The position numbers were made by a program, and so were the translations under genes. A stretch of 6,884 bases of DNA from Candidatus Pelagibacter sp. (GTDB lineage Bacteria > Pseudomonadota > Alphaproteobacteria > Pelagibacterales > Pelagibacteraceae). The stretch lies in contig JAOJEG010000029.1 in assembly GCA_028226535.1 (NCBI GenBank), positions 1 through 6,884 of the forward strand, given 5' to 3'. Within the stretch, counting starts at the first letter, position 1. Every line of letters begins with the position of its first letter. The notes beneath the pieces are model-generated. The model was not told the DNA's origin, ran no database searches, and saw nothing but the letters and a program-made list of their open reading frames with translations. Below, piece by piece: positions 1-6,758 of the stretch.

Positions 1-609
1 GAGATCAAAAAGTCAATAAAACCAATAAATTATTTTGATGCTATAAACCTATTAGAGAATAGGTTGGAGAATTTACATAACAATATTGATAAAGAACTAA
101 TTTGGACATTAGAGCATAATGAAATATTTACAGCAGGAACAAGCTATAAAGAAAGTGAAATTTTAGACAACTCTATAGAATTAATAAAAACTAATCGAGG
201 TGGTAAAATAACTTGCCATGCGCCAGGTCAATTGATTTGTTATTTTGTTTTAGACCTAAGAAAAAAAAAAGATATTAGAAAGTTTATTTCTTGTATTGAA
301 AAAACAATCATTGAAACTTTAAAAGAATACAAAATAGAAACATTTTCAGACAAAGATAATATTGGAATATGGTACAAAAAAAATAACTCAATTAACAAAG
401 TTGCGGCGATTGGAGTAAGGGTTAAAAAATGGATTGCATATCATGGGTTCGCAATAAATGTAAATAATAATCTAGAGCAATATAAAAAAATTATACCTTG
501 TGGAATTACTGACAAAGGAGTTACAAATTTGATTAATATTAATAATAATGATTATTCAGACTTAGATAAATTATTAATAGAAAAATTTATTTCAAACCTG
601 AAAATCTAA
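1..609 (+). CDS. lipB: Octanoyl-[acyl-carrier-protein]:protein N-octanoyltransferase LipB, 5'-partial
   Basis: LipB moves the octanoyl group from octanoyl-ACP to the lipoyl-domain lysine of 2-oxoacid dehydrogenases and the glycine cleavage H protein. This is the first step of de novo lipoate synthesis, in the cytoplasm, before LipA inserts sulfur. The frame is open from base 1, giving 202 visible residues. All family hallmarks are present: [12 protein letters not shown] (residues 37-48), [12 protein letters not shown] (66-77), the KVAAIG block with the catalytic lysine (about K133) and IIPCGI with the catalytic cysteine (about C167). The family is usually 210-230 residues long, so only about 10 residues are missing. 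A TTG at 64 could be mistaken for the start, but the codons before it ([14 protein letters not shown]) match the normal LipB N-terminus, so the true start lies left of the window. The gene converges on the pseudouridine synthase gene with a 23-bp 3' overlap. A run of ten A (261-270) lies inside the gene and the frame is intact across it. Confidence 0.95.
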   Translation, partial: EIKKSIKPINYFDAINLLENRLENLHNNIDKELIWTLEHNEIFTAGTSYKESEILDNSIELIKTNRGGKITCHAPGQLICYFVLDLRKKKDIRKFISCIEKTIIETLKEYKIETFSDKDNIGIWYKKNNSINKVAAIGVRVKKWIAYHGFAINVNNNLEQYKKIIPCGITDKGVTNLININNNDYSDLDKLLIEKFISNLKI

Positions 610-1504
610 GTCTTTTTGTCTTTAATAATTTTCTAAAATAGTCTGGTAGTAATGCGGTATATGTATGCTTTACATCATCAATAATAAATTTAATCTGATA
701 TGAATGAAGCATTAAATTCTTGTTTAACCCCCTTGAAGAGTTGGAAAATTTATACTTGATGTCACCAAAGATTGGTTGTCCTAAAGCATATAATTGCTTT
801 CTAAGCTGATGTTTACGACCAGTAATGGGTTTTAACTCAACTAAACTTGCTTCGGAATTCTTATCTAAAACTTTAAAAATTGTTTTTGCTTTTTCTATAA
901 TTTTTTTATCCCCATCATACCGGATAAGATCATCATTCCATTCACCTGCGTCTACATTTAATTCGCCGTGGCAAATAGCCAAATATGTTTTATGAACCTT
1001 TCTTAATCTAAACAAAGAGGTTAGTAATTGAGCAGACTCTCTCGTTTTAGCCATAATAAAAACACCAGAAGTGTCTTTATCTAATCTGTGTACTGAATAA
1101 GGTTTTGTACCTTGAAAAATTTCACTTTTAGAAAAAATATCTACTAAATTTTTTTTTGATTTAGTGCCGCCTTGTACAGAGATACCTGAACTTTTATTTA
1201 ATACGACAAAATTTTCATTATTATCAATAATTTGATCTTCATTAGATTTTATAATTTCTTTTGATGGTTCGAACTTTATTTTTTTTTGAATAATCGTTTC
1301 TTTAAAATCTAAGTTAAAAAAATTTACAATATCGTTTGTTTTAACTTTGGTTGAACTTTTGATTTTTTTTTTATTTATTTTGATTTTGCCTGATCTTAGG
1401 TATTTTTCAATTAGTCCTTGTGGAATTTTACCTATTTTAAGTCTGGTCCAACGATCTATACGCATATCATTACACGTTGAATCAACGGTATATGACTTGT
1501 TCAT
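587..1504 (-). CDS. rluC: RluA-family 23S rRNA pseudouridine synthase (RluC-like)
   Basis: The enzyme isomerises uridine to pseudouridine in RNA. E. coli RluC acts at 23S positions 955, 2504 and 2580 near the peptidyl-transferase centre. The 305-residue protein has an N-terminal S4 RNA-binding domain (about 13-60, [20 protein letters not shown]) and a catalytic domain (about 97-290). The signature HRLDKDTSG at 139-147 places the catalytic aspartate at D142. The later motif [18 protein letters not shown] (221-238) is typical of the RluA family. The ATG lies 10 bp after the rplQ stop with no terminator-like hairpin between them, so co-transcription with the alpha operon is likely. The 3' end overlaps lipB by 23 bp. 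The family call is firm. The choice of RluC over RluD or another paralogue rests on overall resemblance, so the exact target uridines are inferred. Confidence 0.88.
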   Translation of the reverse strand: MNKSYTVDSTCNDMRIDRWTRLKIGKIPQGLIEKYLRSGKIKINKKKIKSSTKVKTNDIVNFFNLDFKETIIQKKIKFEPSKEIIKSNEDQIIDNNENFVVLNKSSGISVQGGTKSKKNLVDIFSKSEIFQGTKPYSVHRLDKDTSGVFIMAKTRESAQLLTSLFRLRKVHKTYLAICHGELNVDAGEWNDDLIRYDGDKKIIEKAKTIFKVLDKNSEASLVELKPITGRKHQLRKQLYALGQPIFGDIKYKFSNSSRGLNKNLMLHSYQIKFIIDDVKHTYTALLPDYFRKLLKTKRLRFSGLK

Positions 1505-1514
1505 GCTTTAAAGT

Positions 1515-1958
1515 TTATGCTGTTGCTTGTTTCTTTTCTTCAGCTTTTGGTGTTTCTTTATTAACGTCTTTTTTTGGCTTATCAATTCTTTTAGCTTCAA
1601 CATCTCTATCCACAAATTCAATGATAGCCATAGGTGCGTTATCACCATATCTAAATCCAGCTTTTATAATTCTTGTATATCCACCATTTCTTTTTTCATA
1701 TCTTTTTGAAAGCGTTTTTTTAACTTTGTTTGCCGATTTAACATCTTGAAGTTGAGAAACTAACATTTTTGTAGTCTGTAATGTTTCTTTTTTACCTAAT
1801 GTAATAATTTTATCCGCTTGAGGTTTTAAAAATTTAGCTTTTGGTAAAGTAGTTTTAATCTGCTCATACTTTATTAAAGAATTTAACATATTCTTTAACA
1901 GAGCCTTTCTATGTTCAGAAGTTCTGTTCAACTTCTTATTTGCCATTCCGTGTCTCAT
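1515..1958 (-). CDS. rplQ: 50S ribosomal protein bL17
   Basis: bL17 is a large-subunit protein near the peptide exit tunnel. The 147-residue product opens with the canonical MRH start and the NRTSEHRKALLKNML helix (11-25), followed by IKTTLPKAK (34-42). The C-terminal core motif NGGYTRIIKAGFRYGDNAPM spans 91-110, and the core ends at about residue 118. The last 30 residues form a lysine/glutamate-rich tail (VNKETPKAEEKKQATA at the end), an extension beyond the roughly 120-residue minimal bL17. The ATG overlaps the rpoA stop by one base in a TAATG junction, so reinitiation is likely, and an AGAGG Shine-Dalgarno-like element lies within the rpoA 3' end. rpoA-rplQ is the universal end of the alpha operon. 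Confidence 0.98.
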   Translation of the reverse strand: MRHGMANKKLNRTSEHRKALLKNMLNSLIKYEQIKTTLPKAKFLKPQADKIITLGKKETLQTTKMLVSQLQDVKSANKVKKTLSKRYEKRNGGYTRIIKAGFRYGDNAPMAIIEFVDRDVEAKRIDKPKKDVNKETPKAEEKKQATA

Positions 1959-2986
1959 TAGATAGCTTCCTCTAGTTTTTTTGACATCTCAGCAATATTA
2001 TCAGGCGGCCAATTTGGAATTTCCATACCTAAATATAAAGACATTCCAGTTAAAACTTCTTTAATTTCATTTAAAGATTTTCTTCCAAAATTTGGTGTTC
2101 TAAGCATTTCTCCTTCAGATTTTTGAACAAGATCACCTATATAAATTATATTATCATTTTTAAGACAATTCATTGATCTAACTGATAGTTCAAGTTCATC
2201 AACTTTTCTTAATAAATTCTTGTTAAATTCTGGCTCTGTAGAAACTTCTTTTACAGGAGCTTCAACTGGTTCGTCGAAATTAACGAACATTTTTAACTGA
2301 TCTTGAAAAATTCTTGCTGAGTAAGCAACAGCATCTTCTGCAGAAATTGACCCATTAGTCTCAACTTCCATAGTGAGTTTATCATAATCAAGAGCTTTAC
2401 CTTCTCTTGCTGTGCTTATTGAATAAGATACTTTTTTTACTGGACTATAAAGCGAGTCTATTGCAATTAAACCTAGTGGTGGCTCTTCTGGTTTGTTTAA
2501 ATCAGCAGGAACATAACCTTTTCCAGTGCTTACATTCATTTCCATGTGAAAATTTGTATTTTCATCTAGGTTACATATTACAAGTTCGGGATTTAATATT
2601 TCTACATCAGCAACTTGTGTGATATCAGAAGCTTTAATCTCACCTGGACCTTTTGCATCCAAGATAAGCTTTTTTGTACCTTCTGAATTACATTTTAATG
2701 CTAAAGATTTTACGTTTAACACAATGTCAGTAACATCTTCTCTTACACCTTTGATAGATGTGAATTCGTGCAAAACACCATCAATTTGAATAGAGGTAAC
2801 AGCGGCACCTCTTATTGATGAAAGTAAAATTCTTCTTAGAGAATTACCTAATGTTAATCCATAACCTTTTTCTAAAGGCTCTGCTATAATTTTAGCATGA
2901 GTTAAGTCATCACTAATTTGAACATCTAATTTAGATGGCTTAATTAATGATTTCCAATTTTTTACATTTACATTTTCGACTTCCAT
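1958..2986 (-). CDS. rpoA: DNA-directed RNA polymerase subunit alpha
   Basis: RpoA dimerises to nucleate RNA polymerase assembly, and its C-terminal domain contacts UP elements and activators. The 342-residue protein has the full two-domain plan. The N-terminal assembly domain (about 20-238) includes [18 protein letters not shown] (40-57), the dimerisation helix. A flexible acidic/proline linker follows (about 239-257). The C-terminal domain (about 258-328) includes [12 protein letters not shown] (265-276), IGDLVQ (283-288) and GRKSLNEIK (301-309), and ends with NWPP (325-328). R270 matches E. coli R265, the main UP-element DNA contact, so DNA recognition looks intact. The ATG overlaps the rpsK stop by one base (TAATG), and the stop overlaps the rplQ ATG in the same way. 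This keeps rpsK-rpoA-rplQ translationally linked. Confidence 0.99.
   Translation of the reverse strand: MEVENVNVKNWKSLIKPSKLDVQISDDLTHAKIIAEPLEKGYGLTLGNSLRRILLSSIRGAAVTSIQIDGVLHEFTSIKGVREDVTDIVLNVKSLALKCNSEGTKKLILDAKGPGEIKASDITQVADVEILNPELVICNLDENTNFHMEMNVSTGKGYVPADLNKPEEPPLGLIAIDSLYSPVKKVSYSISTAREGKALDYDKLTMEVETNGSISAEDAVAYSARIFQDQLKMFVNFDEPVEAPVKEVSTEPEFNKNLLRKVDELELSVRSMNCLKNDNIIYIGDLVQKSEGEMLRTPNFGRKSLNEIKEVLTGMSLYLGMEIPNWPPDNIAEMSKKLEEAI
1966..1973 (-). promoter_or_regulatory. Ribosome binding site of rplQ inside the end of rpoA
   Basis: On the minus strand the bases read AGAGGAAG, with AGAGG 10 nt from the rplQ ATG. The element lies wholly within the last codons of rpoA. It supports the MRH start of rplQ over the downstream internal Met5. 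Confidence 0.55.
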
Positions 2987-3435
2987 TAAACTCTCCTTTT
3001 CTTTGGTGGTCTAGTTCCATTATGAGGCATGGGTGTAGTATCTTTAATTGATAAAATTTTAAAACCTCTTGCTTGTAATGCTCTTAAAGCTGTTTCACGT
3101 CCAGACCCAGGGCCTTTCACTTCAACAGATAAAGTTTTCATTCCATATTCTAATGCTTTAGAGGCAGCGGCATCAGCAGCAATTTGTGCGGCATAAGGAG
3201 TTGATTTTCTAGATCCTTTAAATCCTTTTTGCCCTGCAGAAGCCCAAGAAATAACATTTCCATTAGTATCTGCAATTGAAATAATTGTATTATTAAAAGT
3301 TGATTGCACGTATGCAATTCCATTAAGAATATTTTTTTTAATTTTTTTCTTTTTTGAATATGAGCTTTTATTACTTTTTTTTGAAGACTTCTCTACCTTC
3401 TGATCTTTATTTTCAACTTTATCAGCTTTAGCCAT
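2986..3435 (-). CDS. rpsK: 30S ribosomal protein uS11
   Basis: uS11 sits on the 30S platform and helps shape the E site and the mRNA exit region. The 149-residue protein carries the family core from about residue 33: [17 protein letters not shown] (38-54), [14 protein letters not shown] (71-84), [15 protein letters not shown] (106-120) and the C-terminal [16 protein letters not shown]. The usual length is about 129 residues. The extra 20 or so are a lysine/serine-rich N-terminal stretch (about 1-32) that looks disordered and may add rRNA contacts. The ATG is 2 nt after the rpsM stop (TAA-TT-ATG), with no clear Shine-Dalgarno of its own, so it probably depends on coupling to rpsM translation. 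The frame and the MAK start fit a real N-terminal extension, but a later start cannot be fully excluded. Confidence 0.98.
   Translation of the reverse strand: MAKADKVENKDQKVEKSSKKSNKSSYSKKKKIKKNILNGIAYVQSTFNNTIISIADTNGNVISWASAGQKGFKGSRKSTPYAAQIAADAAASKALEYGMKTLSVEVKGPGSGRETALRALQARGFKILSIKDTTPMPHNGTRPPKKRRV
2991..2998 (-). promoter_or_regulatory. Ribosome binding site of rpoA inside the end of rpsK
   Basis: The minus strand reads AAGGAGAG, with AGGAG 6 nt before the rpoA ATG. It is the strongest Shine-Dalgarno I see in the window and is embedded in the codons for the basic C-terminal tail of uS11. It supports the chosen rpoA start and suggests independent ribosome loading on rpoA as well as coupling across the TAATG junction. 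Confidence 0.7.
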
Positions 3436-3437
3436 AA

Positions 3438-3821
3438 TTATTTTTTAGTTGGAGTTAATTTTTTACCAGCAATAGCAATTGCTTTTCCTTTTCTTGTTCT
3501 TGCATTACATCTTGTTCTTTGACCTCTTACAGGTAATTTTTTTCTATGTCTTGTTCCTCTGTAACAAGCCAGATCAATCAATCTTTTAATTGTAAGCGAA
3601 TAATCTCTTCTTAAATCACCTTCAACTTTAAAATTAGCATCAATATATTCTCTGATTTTTAAAATTTCATCATCTGTTAGTTCATTAATTCTTTTTGCTC
3701 TTGGAATTTCAAGTGATGTGCAAATTTGATTAGAAAATTTATCCCCTATTCCATAAATATAAGTTAAACCTATATGAACAAGTTTATTTTGTGGGATGTT
3801 GATACCTGCGATACGAGCCAT
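3438..3821 (-). CDS. rpsM: 30S ribosomal protein uS13
   Basis: uS13 is a 30S head protein whose C-terminal tail reaches the P-site tRNA and whose body forms the bridge to the 50S subunit. The 127-residue product, close to the usual 118-125, starts with the canonical [10 protein letters not shown]. The YGIG helix-turn motif follows at 23-26. The strongly conserved RNA-binding end covers [18 protein letters not shown] (87-104) and NARTRKG (106-112), and the tail GKKLTPTKK is lysine-rich. It is the first gene of the alpha operon. A sigma70-like promoter lies in the 55-bp gap upstream. The 20 nt before the ATG lack a Shine-Dalgarno-like purine run, so initiation may use a weak or unstructured AT-rich leader. 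Confidence 0.98.
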   Translation of the reverse strand: MARIAGINIPQNKLVHIGLTYIYGIGDKFSNQICTSLEIPRAKRINELTDDEILKIREYIDANFKVEGDLRRDYSLTIKRLIDLACYRGTRHRKKLPVRGQRTRCNARTRKGKAIAIAGKKLTPTKK

Positions 3822-3844
3822 AATATTTGTGATAATTTGAGCCT

Positions 3845-3872
3845 TTTATATAATAAGATTCTCTAAAGTCAA
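3845..3872 (-). promoter_or_regulatory. Predicted sigma70-type promoter of the rpsM-rpsK-rpoA-rplQ operon
   Basis: On the minus strand a -35 box TTGACT (3872-3867) and a -10 box TATAAA (3850-3845) are separated by 16 bp. A start about 7 bp past the -10 box would give a leader of roughly 16 nt to the rpsM ATG. The -35 box lies just 4 bp beyond the adk stop, inside the longest intergenic gap of the window (3822-3876). It is predicted from sequence only; AT-rich DNA yields chance -10 boxes, but the near-perfect -35 at good spacing is less easily dismissed. Confidence 0.6.
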
Positions 3873-3876
3873 CGCA

Positions 3877-4498
3877 TTAAACATTGATAAAAGTGTCAAT
3901 TTTAGAGGTTATTTGATCAATTTCAAGAGTTCCATCAATCTCGTGGAAATTTGAATTTTTTGAAAAAAAATTGAGAACTGGTTCAGTCGTTTTTGTATAA
4001 ATGTCGTATCTGGACATAATTGTTTCAAGATTATCATCTTTTCTTTTAACAAAATGTTCTTTACCACATGGATGCAAATCTATTTCTTCATTATTAAAAA
4101 ACTCATTTAGTGTTAAATTACATTTATCACACGTTACTCTGCCAATTATTCTTTTTTCAATGATTTCACGCGATACAACAAGTGAGATGATAAGATCAAT
4201 TTTTTGATCAAATTCACCTAAAATTAAATCAAGATTTTTTGCTTGGTCAATACTTCTAGGATATCCATCAAATATAATTTAAAATAGTATTTTTTAGAAG
4301 TTTATTGACAATTTCATCTGAAACGAAATTACCTTTTGAAATAATGGACTCTATTTCATTACCCAAATCAGTATTTTTCTTTGTCTCACTTCTTAATAAG
4401 TCGCCAGTTGAGAGTTGAAAGTAGTTATGTTTTTTAACAATTAATTGAGCTTGAGTGCCTTTACCTGCGCCTGGAGGCCCAAATAAAATAATGTTCAC
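3877..4498 (-). pseudogene. adk: Adenylate kinase gene split by a frameshift and apparent small deletion
   Basis: Adenylate kinase interconverts ATP + AMP and 2 ADP and is normally essential. The first frame (GTG at 4498, directly after the secY stop) gives 76 residues: P-loop GPPGAGKGT (7-15), AMP-site STGDLLR (30-36) and NFVSDEIVNKLLKNTI (57-72). It ends at a TGA (4270-4268). The rest lies in the +1 frame, open from 4278 to the TAA at 3879-3877. It reads IIFDGYPRSIDQAKNLDLIL, then a LID region with TCDKC and LHPCGKEHF, then RKDDNLETIMSRYDIYTKTTEPVL and a normal C-terminus. The two frames share only about 4282-4268. Compared with E. coli Adk, the loop between the helix ending ...KNTI and the IIFDGYPR strand is some 6-7 residues short, so about 20 bp appear to be missing. 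The cysteine-rich LID suggests a zinc-type enzyme. Both halves look well conserved, which argues for a recent lesion or an assembly error over an old pseudogene. Confidence 0.88.
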
Positions 4499-5779
4499 TT
4501 ATTTACCAAATTTTGTTTTCTTGATTAATTGTTCGTACTGGGAACTCATTAATCTTGTTTGTATTTGAGTTACCGTATCAATGGCAACAACTACAACAAT
4601 TAAAATTGAAGCACCACCTAAATAAAAAGGTATTGGATAATTAGCAATTAAAAATTCTGGCATTAAACAAACTAAAGTTAAATATAATGCCCCTATTGTA
4701 GTCAATTTAGTTGAAATATTTTGAATATATAATGCAGTACTCTCACCTGGTCTTATTCCTGGAACAAAACCTCCATATTTTCTTAAGTTGTCAGCAGTTT
4801 CTGTTGGATTGAAAGTTATTGAGGTATAAAAAAAAGTAAAAAATATTATTCCAGATGCATATAACAGCATGTAAAGGGGCTGTCCTTGAGTAAAGTATGA
4901 ACTTAAGTTTAAAAAAGTATCATTACTTGAAAATGAAAAATTTGAAAAAGTAACAGGTAATAAAAGTAAAGCTGAAGCAAAGATAGCAGGGATTACACCA
5001 GCCTGATTGATTTTAAGTGGTAAATGAGATGATTCACCACCATACATTTTATTTCCCATTTGTCTTTTTGGGTAGTTGATTAAAATTTTTCTTAATGCTC
5101 TTTCCATAAATACTACAAATAAAATTGTAGCTACTAGCAGTACAAAAATAGCTAAAATCATAAATGTTGAAACTGCCCCTGTTCTACCAAGTTCAAAAGT
5201 TGTGACGAGAGCTCTAGGAATTTCTGCAACTATACCTGCAAAAATTATTAGAGAAATACCATTACCTATTCCTCTCTGGGTGATTTGTTCACCTAACCAC
5301 ATTAGAAACATTGTTCCAGCCACTATAGTTGTGACGGTTGTAATTTTAAAAAAAGCACCCGGATTTATTACGAGATCTGCTGAAGACTCTAAACCAACAG
5401 ACAATCCATAACCTTGGACTGTTGCTAATAATACAGTTCCATATCTTGTAATTTGAGTAATTTTTGCTCTTCCAGTTTCGCCTTGAGCTTTTAAATTTTT
5501 AAAATATTCTGAAACACCTGTTAATAACTGCACAATAATTGCAGAAGATATATATGGCATTATACCAAGTGCAAATATAGCCATTCTACTTACGGCACCA
5601 CCAGCAAACACATTAAACATTCCAAGTAAACCTTTTTGATTACCATCCATCATAATTTTAAGCTGTTCTGGATCTATGCCGGGTAATGGCACAAAAGTTC
5701 CAAATCTATAAACAGCTAGAATGAAGATAGTAAAAAGTATTCTATTTCTTAAATCGTTTGATGATGAAGACGCACTCAT
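4499..5779 (-). CDS. secY: Protein translocase subunit SecY
   Basis: SecY is the ten-helix channel of the SecYEG translocon in the inner membrane, exporting preproteins with SecA and inserting membrane proteins with the ribosome. Ten hydrophobic segments can be followed through 426 residues. Landmarks are the TM1 entry YRFGTFVPLPGID (24-36), the plug/TM2 region FNVFAGGAVSRMAIFALGIM (55-74), the GEQITQRGIGNGISLIIF block (163-180), the C4 loop around YPKRQMGNKMYGG (236-248) and the C5 loop KYGGFVPGIRPGEST (334-348). R343 corresponds to the SecA/ribosome-critical R357 of E. coli. The N-terminus before TM1 is about 9 residues shorter than in E. coli. It cannot start earlier, because the rplO stop is in frame 9 bp upstream. 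Its TAA abuts the adk GTG with no spacer. Confidence 0.99.
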   Translation of the reverse strand: MSASSSSNDLRNRILFTIFILAVYRFGTFVPLPGIDPEQLKIMMDGNQKGLLGMFNVFAGGAVSRMAIFALGIMPYISSAIIVQLLTGVSEYFKNLKAQGETGRAKITQITRYGTVLLATVQGYGLSVGLESSADLVINPGAFFKITTVTTIVAGTMFLMWLGEQITQRGIGNGISLIIFAGIVAEIPRALVTTFELGRTGAVSTFMILAIFVLLVATILFVVFMERALRKILINYPKRQMGNKMYGGESSHLPLKINQAGVIPAIFASALLLLPVTFSNFSFSSNDTFLNLSSYFTQGQPLYMLLYASGIIFFTFFYTSITFNPTETADNLRKYGGFVPGIRPGESTALYIQNISTKLTTIGALYLTLVCLMPEFLIANYPIPFYLGGASILIVVVVAIDTVTQIQTRLMSSQYEQLIKKTKFGK

Positions 5780-5788
5780 TGAAATATA

Positions 5789-6241
5789 TTATTTTTTCAA
5801 TTGAATAGATCCACTAATTTTCTCTAGTTTCTCTATTGCTGATTTAGATGCTAAATCTGCTTCTATATTAACTTTATCCTTGATCTCTCCAGTTCCAAGT
5901 ATCTTTAACTTCTGAGAGTTTTTATTAATCAGTTTAAGTTTTTTAAGCAACTCCATATTTATAGTATCGCTAGGGTTAATTGTTTTTTCATTGATAAATG
6001 ACTGAATTTTTTCAAGATTCATTATTGCTATATTAGTTCTCGAGATAGGATTAAAACCTCTTTTAGGTAGTCTTCTGTATAATGGCATTTGACCACCTTC
6101 AAAAGCTTTTATTGCAACACCTGATCTTGATTTTTGACCCTTAACACCTCTTCCAGAGGTTTTACCTTTTCCTGAACCAATGCCTCTACCCACACGCATT
6201 TTTGATTTATTGATTTTATCTTTAGTGTTTAAAGTAATCAT
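5789..6241 (-). CDS. rplO: 50S ribosomal protein uL15
   Basis: uL15 is a late-assembling large-subunit protein that threads a glycine/arginine-rich arm into 23S rRNA. The 150-residue product (family about 145-160) has the diagnostic arm GRGIGSGKGKTSGRG at 18-32, followed by GQKSRSG (35-41), then FEGGQMPLYRRLPKRGF (47-63). The C-terminal part (about 75-147) is lysine-rich and forms the globular domain, including ILGTGEIKDKVNIEA. The ATG overlaps the rpsE stop in a TAATG junction with AGAGG just upstream. In many bacteria rpmD lies between rpsE and rplO; here there is no room for it. Nine bases separate the stop from secY. Confidence 0.98.
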   Translation of the reverse strand: MITLNTKDKINKSKMRVGRGIGSGKGKTSGRGVKGQKSRSGVAIKAFEGGQMPLYRRLPKRGFNPISRTNIAIMNLEKIQSFINEKTINPSDTINMELLKKLKLINKNSQKLKILGTGEIKDKVNIEADLASKSAIEKLEKISGSIQLKK

Positions 6242-6756
6242 TATCCTCTTTTCTCTACTATTTCAGAAATTTTTTTATTTCTGATTGCTGAAATTTGTTT
6301 TGGTGAATTTTGTTTAAGTAAAGCTTTCATAGTAGCTCTAATAACATTATGAGCATTCGATGTTCCCATTGATTTAGCAACAATATCTTTTACTCCTAAT
6401 ACCTCACAAACAGCTCTAACGGGACCGCCTGCAATAATTCCTGTTCCTTTAGAAGCAGCTCTTAAAATAATTCTGCCTGAACCATCTTTTGCTTTAACAT
6501 CATGATGAATTGTTCTGCCTTCTCTTAAAGGTATATGTATCAATTTTCTTCTGGCTACTTCATTGGCTTTTTTAATTGCATCAGGCACTTGTTTAGCTTT
6601 TGCGTGCGCTATTCCAATTTTACCAGCTTGATTTCCAACAACAACTAGTGCTGAAAAACCAAATCTACGTCCACCTTTTACTACTTTTGTAATACGGTTT
6701 ATGTGGACTAATTTTTCTAAAATATCGTCTGATTTTTTATCTTTAAAATTTTCCAT
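6241..6756 (-). CDS. rpsE: 30S ribosomal protein uS5
   Basis: uS5 lies at the mRNA entry side of the 30S subunit and takes part in decoding fidelity. Its loop contributes to the spectinomycin site. The 171-residue protein has the N-terminal double-stranded-RNA-binding-like domain (about 15-80) with VVKGGRRFGFSALVVVGN (25-42) and the GKIGIAHAKAKQVPDAI motif (45-61). The C-terminal domain (about 95-160) has GTGIIAGGPVRAVCEVLGV (104-122) and the GTSNAHNVIRAT stretch (131-142). The loop residues around VVKGG match the ordinary family consensus, so no resistance-type change is evident. The ATG follows the rplR stop by 2 nt (TAA-TT-ATG). The spacing indicates tight operon coupling with rplR and rplO. 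Confidence 0.98.
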   Translation of the reverse strand: MENFKDKKSDDILEKLVHINRITKVVKGGRRFGFSALVVVGNQAGKIGIAHAKAKQVPDAIKKANEVARRKLIHIPLREGRTIHHDVKAKDGSGRIILRAASKGTGIIAGGPVRAVCEVLGVKDIVAKSMGTSNAHNVIRATMKALLKQNSPKQISAIRNKKISEIVEKRG

Positions 6757-6758
6757 AA

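Noticed and set aside
591..602. TTCAAACCTGAA inverted repeat at the lipB/rluC 3' ends as a bidirectional terminator
   Set aside because: The stem is only 4 bp, AT-rich and has no adequate T-run; it is expected by chance.
3877..4077. Separate small gene starting at TTG 4077
   Set aside because: It is simply the C-terminal part of adenylate kinase, continuous with the frame open from 4278; there is no independent start signal.
4277..4283. TTTAAAT on the minus strand in zero-frame phase T-TTA-AAT, a classical -1 slippery heptamer, right at the adk break
   Set aside because: A -1 slip leads into the wrong frame; the rest of adk is in the +1 frame. The missing 6-7 residues also point to a deletion, not programmed frameshifting.
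5076..5411. Plus-strand open frame of 111 codons opposite secY
   Set aside because: It is antisense to a highly conserved gene, has no recognisable family and no ribosome binding site; low-GC membrane-protein genes often leave such frames. The same applies to the shorter plus-strand frames opposite rplQ, rpoA and adk.
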